Origin: Rhizobium lentis
GTDB lineage: Bacteria; Pseudomonadota; Alphaproteobacteria; Rhizobiales; Rhizobiaceae
Assembly (NCBI RefSeq): GCF_014200175.1
Contig: NZ_JACHBD010000001.1
Coordinates: forward strand, 1 to 64,000
Length of the DNA stretch: 64,000 nucleotides
Direction of reading: 5' to 3'
A program made the translations under genes and the position numbers. The stretch's first letter is position 1; every line of letters starts with the position of its first letter. Of the stretch, positions 19,095 through 28,394 are shown piece after piece. The notes under the pieces are model-generated. The model saw nothing but the letters and a program-made list of their open reading frames with translations, was not told the origin of the DNA and did not search any database.

Positions 19095-20369
19095 TCAGGC
19101 GTGCTTTTCGAGCCAGGCCGAAATCACGCCTTCCAGCGCCTCGACCAGGGCCTCGTCTTCCAGTTCCTCGACGATTTCGGCGACGAAGGCGTTGACGAGC
19201 ATTGCCCGCGCCTTGTTCTCCGGAATGCCGCGCGCCATCATGTAATAGAGATGGTTGGCGTCGATATCGGTCACCGTCGCGCCGTGGCCGCATTGGACGT
19301 CGTCGGCGAAGATCTCGAGCTCGGGCTTGACCGAGAACTCGGCATCGTCCGACATCAGAAGCGTGTTGCACGCCATTTTGGCGTCGGTCTTCTGCGCATC
19401 GGGCGCCACCCGGATCATGCCCTGGAAGACACCCTTGGCGCGGTCGAACACCACGTTGCGGATCACCTCGGTCGAGCCGGTATGCGGCACGTCGTGGCCG
19501 AGAACCATCGTCACGTCGGTATGGCTCTCGGCCCCGAGCAGGTTAATCCCGCGCAGCGTCAGATCGGCGCCCTCGCCGGTCACCTTGATGTGCAGTTCCT
19601 GGCGCACCAGCCTGCCGCCGGCATTGATGACGAACAGGCGAAGCTTGGCATCGGCGCCGAGATCGACGCGGATCTGGCCGAGATGCGTATCGTCAGCACC
19701 CTGCTGCTGCAGGATGATCCAGGTCAGTTCCGTGCCTTTGCCGACGGTGATGTCACTGACATGGGACACGAAGGCAGCATCGCCCGTCACCGCACGGTGA
19801 CGCTCGATAACAGTTGCCTTGACGCCGGCGCCGAAGGAAACGGGAAGGCGCGTATGCGTCTGCCCGCCAGCATGGATGAACTGAATCTCGAGCGGATTTT
19901 CAAGCTCGGTATCATCGGGCACGTCAACCACATAGCCGTCGCGCACGAAGCTGCCATTGATGCGGCCGACCGCATCGTCGCTGCCGAGCGCATCGAGCCC
20001 GCCTGCGGCCGAGCCGTCACGCAGACGTTCGCTATAGGCTGACACACCGAGGCCCTCTGCGACCGCCTTCTGATTGGCATGGCCCTGGATCACCGCCAGC
20101 ACCCTGGAACCCGCGACGAGCGGCTCAAGCGGGTCGGAGCCGGCGTCGCCTGCCTGCGGCGGCAAGCCGCGCAGCAGGTTTTTGAAGTCGGTGTAATGCC
20201 AGGCTTCGATGCGCCGCGTCGGCAGGCCGGCCTTCTTCAAGTCATCGAGAAGCCGGTCGCGCAGCGCCGTCACCATGCCGTTCCCCGGCAACTCGCCGAT
20301 CTGCTGGTTGAAGGCGTCGATCAGCGCCGTTTCGGCCGCGGTCAGGCGACTCGTCGTCTGCATGTTCAT
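19095..20369 (-). CDS. sufD: Fe-S cluster scaffold subunit SufD
   Basis: A 424-residue SufB/SufD beta-helix protein. It has GVKATVIERHRAVTG, LRLFVINAGGRLVRQELH and the conserved C-terminal core DVQCGHGATVTDIDANHLYYMMARGIPENKARAML, which includes the His used with SufB in cluster assembly. SufD pairs with SufB in the SufBC2D complex. ATG 20369 is preferred, with AAAGGA eight bases upstream; ATG 20387 is also possible. It lies about 24 bases after sufC. Confidence 0.94.
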   Translation of the reverse strand: MNMQTTSRLTAAETALIDAFNQQIGELPGNGMVTALRDRLLDDLKKAGLPTRRIEAWHYTDFKNLLRGLPPQAGDAGSDPLEPLVAGSRVLAVIQGHANQKAVAEGLGVSAYSERLRDGSAAGGLDALGSDDAVGRINGSFVRDGYVVDVPDDTELENPLEIQFIHAGGQTHTRLPVSFGAGVKATVIERHRAVTGDAAFVSHVSDITVGKGTELTWIILQQQGADDTHLGQIRVDLGADAKLRLFVINAGGRLVRQELHIKVTGEGADLTLRGINLLGAESHTDVTMVLGHDVPHTGSTEVIRNVVFDRAKGVFQGMIRVAPDAQKTDAKMACNTLLMSDDAEFSVKPELEIFADDVQCGHGATVTDIDANHLYYMMARGIPENKARAMLVNAFVAEIVEELEDEALVEALEGVISAWLEKHA

Positions 20370-20393
20370 GGAGGTCGTCCTTTCCACCCGAAC

Positions 20394-21149
20394 TCAGGCC
20401 GCCGCGCCGATAATATCGGCATAGCCGTTGGCTTCGAGCTCATGCGCCAGCGTCTTGTCGCCCGACTTGATCACTTGGCCCTTGTAGAGCACGTGAACCG
20501 TATCAGGCACGATATAGTCCAGCAGGCGCTGATAATGGGTGATGACGACGACAGCGCGATCGGGCGAACGCAGCGCATTGACGCCGTCGGCGACGATCTT
20601 CAGCGCGTCGATGTCGAGGCCGGAATCGGTTTCGTCGAGCACGCAGAGCTTCGGCTCCAGCAGCGCCATCTGCAGGATCTCGGCGCGCTTCTTCTCGCCG
20701 CCGGAGAAGCCGACGTTGAGCGGCCGCTTCAGCATCTCGGTGTTGATCTGCAGCTTGGCCGCGGCATCCTTGACGCGACGCATGAAATCCGGCGTCGTCA
20801 ACTCGTCCTCGCCGCGCGCCTTGCGCTGCTCGTTCATCGCCACCTTGAGGAACTGCATGGTGGCGACACCGGGGATTTCGACCGGATACTGGAAGGCAAG
20901 GAAAATGCCCTTTGCGGCGCGCTCGGCAGGATCGAGTTCGAGGATGCTCTCGCCGTTGTAGAGAATCTCACCCTCGGTGACTTCATAGTCTTCGCGACCC
21001 GACAGCACATAAGAAAGCGTCGACTTACCGGAGCCGTTCGGCCCCATGATGGCGGCCACTTCCCCGGCCTTCACCGTCAGGTTCAGACCACGGATGATCT
21101 CGGTGCCGTCTTCGGCGATGCGGGCATGAAGGTTTCTGATTTCAAGCAT
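20394..21149 (-). CDS. sufC: Fe-S assembly ATPase SufC
   Basis: A 251-residue ABC-type ATPase of the SUF system. Walker A is GPNGSGKST, the signature is FSGGEKKR, Walker B is LCVLDETDSGLDID and the switch His is in VITHYQRLL. It powers conformational change of the SufB-SufD scaffold. The ATG at 21149 follows AGGAAAG; the longer frame upstream runs over the intergenic repeat and is not coding. Confidence 0.97.
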   Translation of the reverse strand: MLEIRNLHARIAEDGTEIIRGLNLTVKAGEVAAIMGPNGSGKSTLSYVLSGREDYEVTEGEILYNGESILELDPAERAAKGIFLAFQYPVEIPGVATMQFLKVAMNEQRKARGEDELTTPDFMRRVKDAAAKLQINTEMLKRPLNVGFSGGEKKRAEILQMALLEPKLCVLDETDSGLDIDALKIVADGVNALRSPDRAVVVITHYQRLLDYIVPDTVHVLYKGQVIKSGDKTLAHELEANGYADIIGAAA

Positions 21150-21217
21150 CTTTGTCTTTCCTGTTATCCGGCGGATTTCAAGGATCCGCCCAATTGACCG
21201 TTCGCACTGGTCTCGAT

Positions 21218-21242
21218 CCGTCATCCTCGGGCTTGTCCCGAG
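21218..21242. repeat. Palindromic intergenic repeat, copy 1
   Basis: GTCATC followed by the palindrome CTCGGG-CTTGT-CCCGAG (21226-21242) lies between sufC and the upstream small ORF. It resembles the element at 58568-58592 in its leading GTCATCC and its palindrome around CTTG. Confidence 0.6.
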
Positions 21243-21273
21243 AACTGCAACTCCTAAGGGCATGTATTCGGCG

Positions 21274-21543
21274 CTAACGCCAAAAACAGATGGCAGCAAA
21301 AACCACACCTGCTGCCTTGAAGACGAACCGAAGCCATTCGATGAATTCAGGGATTTGCAGAAATCTCCCGATAACTTCAATGAACTTTGCCGGTTTTTCC
21401 ACTCGCTGCTGAAGAAACACGTAAGGCTGCTCCGGCGGCGTTTCCGTCTCGTACCTTTGCTCGCGGGGGCGAATTTTCGCCAATATTTCCCCGCGAATAT
21501 TTTCCAGACGTTCAAGAATGCGCTTCTTGTCCGTCTCGTCCAT
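21274..21543 (-). CDS. Uncharacterised 89-residue membrane-anchored protein within the suf operon
   Basis: An 89-residue protein. The N-terminal half is charged and probably helical (DKKRILERLENIRGEILAKI). A middle segment (RVEKPAKFIEVIGRF) precedes a C-terminal hydrophobic helix (FVFKAAGVVFAAICFW), so it is probably tail-anchored. Its ATG begins one base after the sufB stop (TGA-T-ATG), a strong sign of translational coupling. No domain is recognised. Position argues for a role with the SUF machinery, but that is inference. Confidence 0.7.
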   Translation of the reverse strand: MDETDKKRILERLENIRGEILAKIRPREQRYETETPPEQPYVFLQQRVEKPAKFIEVIGRFLQIPEFIEWLRFVFKAAGVVFAAICFWR

Positions 21544-21544
21544 A

Positions 21545-23014
21545 TCAGCCTACAGAGCCTTCAAGCGAAATGCTGATCAGCTTCTGCGCCTCGACGGCGA
21601 ACTCCATCGGCAGCTCCTGCAGCACTTCCTTGACGAAGCCGTTGACGATCAGCGCAATCGCCGCCTCTGTCGGGATACCGCGCTGCAGGCAGTAGAACAG
21701 CTGGTCCTCGGAGATCTTCGAGGTCGTCGCTTCATGCTCGAACTGCGCCGTCGAGTTCTTCGCCTCGATGTAGGGCACCGTATGGGCGCCGCACTTGTCG
21801 CCGATCAGCAGCGAATCGCACTGGGTGAAGTTGCGCGCATTCGACGCCTTGCGGTGGGCCGAGACCTGGCCGCGGTAGGTGTTGTTGGAAACGCCGGCGG
21901 CGATGCCCTTGGAGACGATGCGGCTCGACGTATTCTTGCCGAGATGGATCATCTTGGTGCCACTGTCGATCTGCTGATGACCGTTGGAGACGGCGATCGA
22001 GTAGAATTCGCCTCTGGAGTCGTCGCCGCGCAGGATGCACGACGGATATTTCCAGGTAATCGCCGAGCCGGTTTCAACCTGCGTCCAGGAAATTTTCGAG
22101 CGGTCGCCGCGGCAATCCCCGCGCTTGGTGACGAAGTTGTAGATGCCGCCCTTGCCTTCCTTGTCGCCCGGATACCAGTTCTGGACAGTGGAATATTTGA
22201 TCTCGGCATCGTCGAGAGCCACGAGCTCGACCACTGCGGCATGCAGCTGGTTTTCATCGCGCTGCGGCGCCGTGCAGCCTTCCAGATAGGAGACGTAGGC
22301 GCCCTCTTCCGCGATGATCAGCGTGCGCTCGAACTGGCCGGTGCCCTTCTCGTTGATGCGGAAATAGGTGGAAAGCTCCATCGGGCAGCGAACGCCCTTC
22401 GGCACGAAGACGAAGGAGCCGTCAGTGAAGACCGCCGAATTCAGCGTCGCATAATAATTGTCGGAGGTGGGCACGACCGAGCCGAGATATTTGCGGACGA
22501 GATCGGGATGCTCGCGGATGGCTTCCGAGATCGACATGAAGATCACGCCGGCCTTCTTCAGCTCCGCCTTGAAGGTGGTGACGACCGAGACGCTGTCGAA
22601 AACCGCGTCGACAGCGATCTTCGGCTTCTCGACGCCGGCCAGGATCTCCTGCTCACGCAGCGGGATGCCGAGCTTCTCATAGACTTTCAACAGCTCCGGA
22701 TCGACCTCGTCGAGCGACTTCGGACCCGGCGCGCTTTTCGGCGCGGCGTAGTAATGGATGTCGTTAAAATCGATCTTCGGATAATTGACGCGTGCCCAGG
22801 TCGGCTCTTCCAGCGTCAGCCAGCGCCGATAGGCCTCCAGACGCCATTCCAGCATCCATTCCGGCTCCTGCTTCTTGGCCGAAATGAAGCGGATGATATC
22901 CTCGGACAGGCCCTTCGGCGCCTTGTCCATTTCGATGACGGTCTCGAAACCGTATTTGTACTGGTCCACATCGATCAGGCGCACCTGGTCGATCGTTTCC
23001 TGCACGGCAGCCAT
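21545..23014 (-). CDS. sufB: Fe-S cluster scaffold subunit SufB
   Basis: A 489-residue SufB scaffold. Blocks include [78 protein letters not shown] and the C-terminal core [31 protein letters not shown]. It holds the nascent cluster with SufD. The ATG at 23014 follows GGAGAATGAA; upstream in-frame sequence lies in the intergenic hairpin array. The gene is 191 bases after sufS2. Confidence 0.96.
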   Translation of the reverse strand: MAAVQETIDQVRLIDVDQYKYGFETVIEMDKAPKGLSEDIIRFISAKKQEPEWMLEWRLEAYRRWLTLEEPTWARVNYPKIDFNDIHYYAAPKSAPGPKSLDEVDPELLKVYEKLGIPLREQEILAGVEKPKIAVDAVFDSVSVVTTFKAELKKAGVIFMSISEAIREHPDLVRKYLGSVVPTSDNYYATLNSAVFTDGSFVFVPKGVRCPMELSTYFRINEKGTGQFERTLIIAEEGAYVSYLEGCTAPQRDENQLHAAVVELVALDDAEIKYSTVQNWYPGDKEGKGGIYNFVTKRGDCRGDRSKISWTQVETGSAITWKYPSCILRGDDSRGEFYSIAVSNGHQQIDSGTKMIHLGKNTSSRIVSKGIAAGVSNNTYRGQVSAHRKASNARNFTQCDSLLIGDKCGAHTVPYIEAKNSTAQFEHEATTSKISEDQLFYCLQRGIPTEAAIALIVNGFVKEVLQELPMEFAVEAQKLISISLEGSVG

Positions 23015-23063
23015 TTCATTCTCCAATCTCGCCGGATCCAAGGTCCGGCAGCTTGTAGCATAT

Positions 23064-23128
23064 GGGCAATCGTCTCGCCCTTCCTGTCGGGCAATCGCTT
23101 GCCCTGATGGTCGGGCAATTCCTTGCCC
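23064..23128. repeat. Three tandem hairpin units between sufS2 and sufB
   Basis: Three consecutive units, spaced 25 and 24 bases, share the core GGGCAAT. In units two and three this core pairs with TTGCCC: GGGCAATCGCTTGCCC at 23089-23104 and GGGCAATTCCTTGCCC at 23113-23128. Unit one (23064-23080) is imperfect (GGGCAATCGTCTCGCCC). A further stem, GCGGAAA/TTTCCGC (23171-23190), lies nearer the sufS2 stop. The array could tune mRNA stability or read-through from sufS2 into sufB. Confidence 0.65.
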
Positions 23129-23205
23129 TGATGTAAGAGGCCAAAAGGGACTTTTCAGCCCGATTGGCAAGCGGAAATTTGCGTTTCCGCAAGTTTATGA
23201 TGCGG

Positions 23206-24372
23206 TCAGGCCGCCTCACCCGCCGACCTGCGCCGGCAGGCGATCTTCGCAAAAGCGGCAACCGCCCTGTCTATGTCTTCTTCCGTCGTCGAGAAGCCGA
23301 GCGAGATGCGTAGTGCGCCGAGCTTGGCGTCGCGGCCCATCGCCGTCAGCACATGGCTTTCGCCAAGCCGTCCCGACGAGCAAGCCGAACCTGCCGAGAG
23401 CGCGACACCTTCGAGATCGAAGGCGATCTGTCCGGTCTCGGCCTTCAACCCCGGTAGGGTGAAGAAGATCGTATTGGCGACGCGCTCGCCGCTCTCGCCA
23501 TGGATGATCACGTCGGCGGCGTGCCGTCGCATGCCTTCCTCGAGCCGCTCGCGCAACGCGCCGATTGCCGCATTGCGCGTCTCCAGCTCGCCCGCTGCCG
23601 TCTCCGCCGCCGCGCCAAAGCCAATCAGCGCCAGCGAATTCTGTGTCCCCGAACGGTGACCACGCTCCTGCCCGCCACCCTGGATCAGCGGCCGCGGCAT
23701 CAGCGCCTCGCCGCGCGCAATCAGCGCGCCGGCGCCTTTCGGCCCGCCGATCTTATGCGAGGAGACGATCATGAAATCGGCGCCAATCCTATTGATATCG
23801 AGCGGGATGCGGCCGGCCGCCTGCACCGCGTCGACCACGAAAAGCCCGCCATGGGCATGCACGATTTTTGCCGCCGCCTCGACCGGCTGGACGATACCCG
23901 TCTCGTTGTTGACAAGCATGACGGCGACCATCGGCAGGCCTGCTGCCTTGTCATGCGCCCCGAGCAGAAGCCCGAGCGCGTCGAGATCGACGATTCCGGC
24001 TTCCGTCACCGGGATCTCCGTCATGTTTTCCCTGGAGAAGCGCCCGCCTTCGCGAACCGCCGGGTGCTCGACCGCTGAAAAATAGAGATGGCCAAGCCGA
24101 AGCGGCGTACGACCCATGCGAAATTCCGGCGTCAGCACCAGATTGGCGGCTTCCGTTGCGCCGCTGGTGAAGATCACATTGCCGGCTTCTGTGCCGGCAA
24201 GGGCGGCCACCTTGCGTCGCGCACATTCGATAGCGGCGCGGGCGGCCCGTCCCTCACCATGCACGCTGTTCGGATTGCCAAACACGTCAATGGCGCCCAT
24301 GATCGCCTCACGCGCTGCGGGGTGCAGCGGCGCTGTGGCATTCCAGTCGAGATAAAGGCGTGGCGGCGCCAT
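23206..24372 (-). CDS. sufS2: Cysteine desulfurase, NifS/IscS group I (first suf gene, sufS2)
   Basis: A 388-residue PLP enzyme starting APPRLYLDWNATAPLHP. The PLP lysine is in IVSSHKIGGPKGAG and the catalytic Cys is in ALSAGSACSSG, the longer flexible loop of group I desulfurases, which can deliver sulphur directly to acceptors. It differs from the group II SufS later in the operon. It is the promoter-proximal gene of the rhizobial order sufS2-B-C-D-S1-X-A. ATG 24372 was chosen from the family start. Confidence 0.93.
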   Translation of the reverse strand: MAPPRLYLDWNATAPLHPAAREAIMGAIDVFGNPNSVHGEGRAARAAIECARRKVAALAGTEAGNVIFTSGATEAANLVLTPEFRMGRTPLRLGHLYFSAVEHPAVREGGRFSRENMTEIPVTEAGIVDLDALGLLLGAHDKAAGLPMVAVMLVNNETGIVQPVEAAAKIVHAHGGLFVVDAVQAAGRIPLDINRIGADFMIVSSHKIGGPKGAGALIARGEALMPRPLIQGGGQERGHRSGTQNSLALIGFGAAAETAAGELETRNAAIGALRERLEEGMRRHAADVIIHGESGERVANTIFFTLPGLKAETGQIAFDLEGVALSAGSACSSGRLGESHVLTAMGRDAKLGALRISLGFSTTEEDIDRAVAAFAKIACRRRSAGEAA

Positions 24373-24497
24373 GATCTTCAGTCCTGCGCTTGACGAGCTT
24401 GCTTCAGCACCCACGGTTCATTTTTCTTGAAATTTCCGCCGGGCTTGCCGTATGACACGTTCCACGAAGCGTGGATCGCCATGCAAGTTTCGAATTG

Positions 24498-24517
24498 TTC
24501 TAAACTGCGTTTTAGAA
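24498..24517. promoter_or_regulatory. AT-rich inverted repeat, possible Irr (ICE-like) operator
   Basis: TTCTAAA and TTTAGAA form a perfect 7-bp inverted repeat with a six-base centre, overlapping the predicted -10 of the suf promoter. The half-sites resemble those of Irr-regulated iron control elements, but I cannot confirm the half-site orientation, so the Irr assignment is tentative. Confidence 0.4.
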
Positions 24518-24537
24518 AAGCTGACAACGATAGTCAA
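24509..24537 (-). promoter_or_regulatory. Predicted suf operon promoter
   Basis: On the minus strand TTGACT (24537-24532) and TAAAAC (24514-24509) are separated by exactly 17 bases, a good sigma-70-type match. The site lies about 135 bases upstream of the sufS2 start. It is overlapped by the IRO box and the second inverted repeat described separately. Confidence 0.55.
24522..24536. promoter_or_regulatory. RirA-type IRO box upstream of sufS2
   Basis: The 15-base palindrome-like TGACAACGATAGTCA fits the IRO box rule TGA-N9-TCA for RirA, the rhizobial Rrf2-family iron repressor. It covers the predicted -35 element of the suf promoter, consistent with repression when iron is plentiful. The suf operon is a known RirA target in Rhizobium. 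The pattern is short, so binding should be tested. Confidence 0.6.
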
Positions 24538-24589
24538 GTCATGTTGTCGCCCGACGCAGCGCGAACGCGAAATAAAACCCGGAGTACCA

Positions 24590-25267
24590 ATGCCCGAAGT
24601 AATTTTCAACGGTCCAGCCGGCCGTCTTGAAGGCCGCTACCAGCCCTCCAAGGAAAAAAGCGCGCCCATCGCCCTGATCCTGCATCCGCATCCGCAGTTC
24701 GGCGGCACGATGAACAACCAGATTGTCTACCAGCTCTTCTACATGTTCCAGAAGCGCGGGTTCACGACTTTGCGATTCAATTTCCGGGGCATCGGCCGCA
24801 GCCAGGGCGAATTCGACCACGGCGCCGGCGAATTGTCTGATGCCGCCTCGGCGCTCGACTGGGTGCAGAGCCTGCATCCCGATTCGAAGACCTGTTGGGT
24901 CGCCGGTTATTCCTTCGGTTCATGGATCGGCATGCAACTCCTGATGCGCCGGCCGGAGATCGAGGGCTTCATGTCGATCGCGCCGCAGCCAAATACCTAC
25001 GACTTCTCCTTCCTGGCGCCCTGCCCCTCCTCCGGCCTGATCATCAACGGCGAGGCCGACAAGGTGGCGCCGGAAAAGGATGTCAACGGCCTTGTGGAGA
25101 AGCTGAAGACCCAGAAGGGGATTCTCATTACCCATCGCACCGTTGCCAATGCCAACCACTTCTTCAACGGTCAGGTGGAGACGCTGATGAGCGAATGCGA
25201 GGACTATCTCGACCGCCGCCTCAATGGCGAGCTGGTGCCCGAGCCGGCGGCCAAGCGGATCCGCTGA
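24590..25267 (+). CDS. Alpha/beta hydrolase (COG2945-like)
   Basis: A 225-residue alpha/beta hydrolase. The nucleophile elbow is GYSFGSW with Ser108. An HPHPQFGGTM segment near residue 32 forms the oxyanion side, GEADKV holds the probable acid region, and ANANHFF carries the catalytic His. Substrate unknown. GGAG precedes ATG 24590; upstream frame in the intergenic region is not coding. It diverges from the suf operon and shares its iron-responsive intergenic region, so iron control of this gene is possible. Confidence 0.85.
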   Translation: MPEVIFNGPAGRLEGRYQPSKEKSAPIALILHPHPQFGGTMNNQIVYQLFYMFQKRGFTTLRFNFRGIGRSQGEFDHGAGELSDAASALDWVQSLHPDSKTCWVAGYSFGSWIGMQLLMRRPEIEGFMSIAPQPNTYDFSFLAPCPSSGLIINGEADKVAPEKDVNGLVEKLKTQKGILITHRTVANANHFFNGQVETLMSECEDYLDRRLNGELVPEPAAKRIR

Positions 25268-25296
25268 CCGCATAACCCGTCTGCCCACCGCCATCA

Positions 25297-25833
25297 TCAC
25301 GACGCGCTGGGCTTTCCCGACTGCATGCCTGCAGTCAGCTCGTAAGCCGTGTCGAGGACTCCATCGATCAGGATTGGCGCGCGTTCGCGCATGCCGATCT
25401 TCCTGAGGACCCGCTGCGAAGCAACGTTTTCAGGATGCGTGAAAGCGATTAAGCTCGACGCGAACGCCCTCGCGAAGAACCAGCCGGCGAGCGCGCTCGC
25501 CGCCTCAGTCGCCAGGCCCTTGCCCCACGCCTCCTCGCGCAGGGAATAGCCGAGTTCGAATTGGTCACTCCCGAATCGCGAAATGCCGGCGCGACCCATA
25601 AAGCTGCCATCCGCGGCGAGAAGCTTGTATTTGGTTGTACCGTCGCGCGCCTGCTCCGCGAACCAGTCGCGCAACCGTTGCTCGGCCTTATCAAGGCTCC
25701 AGGGAGTATTGCCGGGAAGATATCGCGTCGTCGCCATGCTTGAGTGCAGTTGCTGCAGCAGGGCGGCGTCGCCTTCGTCCCACATGACAAAACGCAGCCT
25801 CGGCGTTTCCAATATCAGCCTTTGGCTTGTCAT
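25297..25833 (-). CDS. GNAT acetyltransferase, RimJ/RimL type
   Basis: A 178-residue protein with the opening [19 protein letters not shown], a central [19 protein letters not shown], the acetyl-CoA loop region [13 protein letters not shown] and the [17 protein letters not shown] segment typical of RimJ/RimL-like enzymes. Whether it modifies a ribosomal protein or a small molecule cannot be told. Its ATG overlaps the anmK stop by four bases (ATGA). Confidence 0.85.
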   Translation of the reverse strand: MTSQRLILETPRLRFVMWDEGDAALLQQLHSSMATTRYLPGNTPWSLDKAEQRLRDWFAEQARDGTTKYKLLAADGSFMGRAGISRFGSDQFELGYSLREEAWGKGLATEAASALAGWFFARAFASSLIAFTHPENVASQRVLRKIGMRERAPILIDGVLDTAYELTAGMQSGKPSAS

Positions 25834-26942
25834 GGTCTTGCCAGCACGCCGCCGCTGACGGGAGCCGCAACTCCCGTCGTGCCGGGAAAGGTCAGCGGCA
25901 GCCCGTCCAGCGAGCGTACGGCGAGGTAGGCCCAGGCCTCGGCCTCCATCGCATCGCCGTCGAAGCCCGCGGCCTCGGCGCTCAACACTCTTGATCCCTC
26001 GGCCATCGCCGAGAGCTCGCCCATCAAGGTGCCGTTCAGCCGACCGCCGCCGCAGACGATATAGGCCGATGGACGTTCGGGCAGGAATCCGGCGGATTTG
26101 ATGATCGATGCGGCAGCGACATGCGCAAGCGTCCGGGCGCCGTCTTCGAGGCTCGCCTCATCAGGCCGAAGCGGCGCGAAATCGCCGCGATCGAGCGAAC
26201 GGCGGACATTGCCGCGGAAGAACGGGCTGTTCAGATACCGCTCCGCCAGGGCGGGGACGACTTTCCCGCGCCCGCCGATCTCGCCGCCGGGATCATAGGT
26301 TCTGCCGGTCTGCATCTCTACCCATTGATCGATCAGCGTGTTGCCAGGGCCGCTGTCGAAGGCGGCGATCCGGCCGTCAGCGCCGATATAGGTGAGGTTG
26401 GAGATGCCGCCGATATTGACGAAGCACACCGCCTCTCCCGCCTGCTGGAATTTTCCCGCCAATGCTGCATGATAGGCCGGCACCAGCGGCGCACCCTGCC
26501 CGCCATGCACCATATCGTTGGCACGCATGTCGTAGACCACTGATAAGCCCGTCCGGCACGCCAATTCCCGGCCGTCGCCGATCTGGATCGTCAGTCCCTC
26601 GTCCGGCCGGTGAAGCACCGTCTGGCCATGGAAACCGAGAATGTCGACGCCATTGGCAGCGAGCCCGAAATGCTCGAGAAATGCCGTAACGGCAGTTGCA
26701 TGCCGTAAGGTCAGCTCGAGCTCGATCTCGCGAAGTTCTCCCGGCCGTTGGTTCCTGTCCCGGAGCGGCCGCGCCAGTTCCAGCGCCCGTTTGAGCCGTC
26801 CGCGAAACTCTGCATCATACGGCATGCCCAGAAACGGCCCGCGCTCGATGAAGCCGCGGCCGTCGGTCCTGATCAGCGCAACATCGATACCGTCCATCGA
26901 CGTGCCGCTCATCAGGCCGATCGCGGTTCTGACCACATCCAT
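25830..26942 (-). CDS. anmK: Anhydro-N-acetylmuramic acid kinase
   Basis: A 370-residue sugar kinase starting [21 protein letters not shown], the AnmK hallmark. It also has [36 protein letters not shown] and [10 protein letters not shown]. It converts anhydroMurNAc from cell-wall turnover to MurNAc 6-phosphate. ATG 26942 is set by GGGAGG eight bases upstream; the longer open frame reaches into the divergent tyrS. It is translationally coupled to the acetyltransferase. Confidence 0.95.
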   Translation of the reverse strand: MDVVRTAIGLMSGTSMDGIDVALIRTDGRGFIERGPFLGMPYDAEFRGRLKRALELARPLRDRNQRPGELREIELELTLRHATAVTAFLEHFGLAANGVDILGFHGQTVLHRPDEGLTIQIGDGRELACRTGLSVVYDMRANDMVHGGQGAPLVPAYHAALAGKFQQAGEAVCFVNIGGISNLTYIGADGRIAAFDSGPGNTLIDQWVEMQTGRTYDPGGEIGGRGKVVPALAERYLNSPFFRGNVRRSLDRGDFAPLRPDEASLEDGARTLAHVAAASIIKSAGFLPERPSAYIVCGGGRLNGTLMGELSAMAEGSRVLSAEAAGFDGDAMEAEAWAYLAVRSLDGLPLTFPGTTGVAAPVSGGVLARP

Positions 26943-27074
26943 GAGGCTTGCCTCCCATGCGATTCCCGGATGCACTTTTGTAAAAACAGTGCTAAACGCG
27001 CCGCGACAGATCAACAACAACGAAGTTGCGCAAGGCCACACGGGACCGAGCGCAGACACCAAGAGACGAAAGCC

Positions 27075-28331
27075 ATGTCCGAGTTCAAGTCCGATTTCCT
27101 CCGCACGCTGAAAGAGCGCGGCTTCATCCATCAGGTTTCCGATGAAAGCGGCCTCGACGATCTGTTCGCGAAGGAGGTCGTGACGGCCTATGTCGGTTAC
27201 GACGCAACCGCGACCAGCCTGCATATCGGCAATTTGATCTCGGCCACTATGCTCTACTGGCTGCAAGAGACCGGCCACCGGCCGATCGCGCTGATGGGCG
27301 GCGGCACGTCGATGGTCGGCGATCCCTCCTTCCGCGATGAGCAGCGCAAGCTTCTGACGCCGGAGGCGATCAACACCAACATCGAGGGCATCAAGAAGAT
27401 ATTCTCGCGTATCCTACGCTTCGGCGACGGTCCGACTGATGCCTTCATGGTCAACAATGCCGACTGGCTGATGAAGCTCAACTATGTCGAATTCCTGCGT
27501 GACGTCGGCCGGCATTTCTCGGTCAACCGCATGCTCTCCTTCGACAGCGTCAAGCTGCGCCTCGATCGTGAGCAGTCGCTCTCCTTCCTCGAATTCAACT
27601 ACATGATCATGCAGGGCTACGACTTTGTCGAGCTCAGCCGCCGCTACGGCTGCCGCCTGCAAATGGGTGGTTCGGATCAGTGGGGCAACATTATCAACGG
27701 CGTCGATCTGGGGCACCGCATGGGCACGCCGCAGCTCTACGCGCTGACCACGCCGCTTTTGACGACGAGTTCCGGCGCCAAGATGGGCAAGACCGCCTCC
27801 GGCGCCGTCTGGCTGAACGAGGACGTCTTCAGCCCCTATGATTTCTGGCAGTACTGGCGCAACACCGAGGATGCCGATGTCGGCCGGTTCCTGAAGATCT
27901 TCACCCGCCTGCCGCTCGCCGAAATCGCCAGGCTCGAGGCCCTCGGCGGCGCCGAAATCAACGAGGCGAAGAAGATTCTCGCCACCGAAGCGACCGCGAT
28001 CGTCCACGGTCGCGAGGCGGCCGAAGCATCCGCTGAAACGGCCCGCACCACCTTCGAGGAAGGCCGCGTCGCCGAAAACCTTCCTTCTGTTGAAATCCCG
28101 GCCACCGAGCTTGACGGCGGCATCGGCCTGCTCTCGCTGATGGTCCGCGCCGGCCTTGCCGGCTCCAACGGCGAGGCTCGTCGCCACGTCCAGGGCGGCG
28201 CAGTGCGCATCAATGACGAGGCCGTCAGCGACGAACGCCGCCTGATCGGCAGCGGCGAAATCACCGCCGACGGTGTCATCAAGCTCTCGCTCGGCAAGAA
28301 GAAGCACATCCTGATCCGCCGCGCGGCATAG
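27075..28331 (+). CDS. tyrS: Tyrosyl-tRNA synthetase
   Basis: A 418-residue class I aminoacyl-tRNA synthetase. The HIGH-type signature is SLHIGNL near residue 50, the tyrosine/Asp region is [22 protein letters not shown], and the KMSKS-type loop is AKMGKTASG near residue 236. A C-terminal S4 domain begins around residue 350. Divergent from anmK with a 132-base gap and closed by a strong terminator. No T-box was expected or seen. Confidence 0.97.
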   Translation: MSEFKSDFLRTLKERGFIHQVSDESGLDDLFAKEVVTAYVGYDATATSLHIGNLISATMLYWLQETGHRPIALMGGGTSMVGDPSFRDEQRKLLTPEAINTNIEGIKKIFSRILRFGDGPTDAFMVNNADWLMKLNYVEFLRDVGRHFSVNRMLSFDSVKLRLDREQSLSFLEFNYMIMQGYDFVELSRRYGCRLQMGGSDQWGNIINGVDLGHRMGTPQLYALTTPLLTTSSGAKMGKTASGAVWLNEDVFSPYDFWQYWRNTEDADVGRFLKIFTRLPLAEIARLEALGGAEINEAKKILATEATAIVHGREAAEASAETARTTFEEGRVAENLPSVEIPATELDGGIGLLSLMVRAGLAGSNGEARRHVQGGAVRINDEAVSDERRLIGSGEITADGVIKLSLGKKKHILIRRAA

Positions 28332-28355
28332 GTCGCTTCAAATGGACGGATCTTG

Positions 28356-28380
28356 AAGCCGGCGCCCCGCGCCGGCTTTT
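28356..28380 (+). terminator. Rho-independent terminator of tyrS
   Basis: A 9-bp stem AAGCCGGCG/CGCCGGCTT with a five-base loop is followed by TT and further T-rich sequence, starting 25 bases after the tyrS stop. This is the most canonical terminator in the first half of the window. Confidence 0.85.
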
Positions 28381-28394
28381 CCTTTGGCACGGGA

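Noticed and set aside
23064..23128. Short regular repeats that might suggest a CRISPR array
   Set aside because: Only three imperfect units with 24-25 base period and no unique spacers or cas genes; they are hairpin units.
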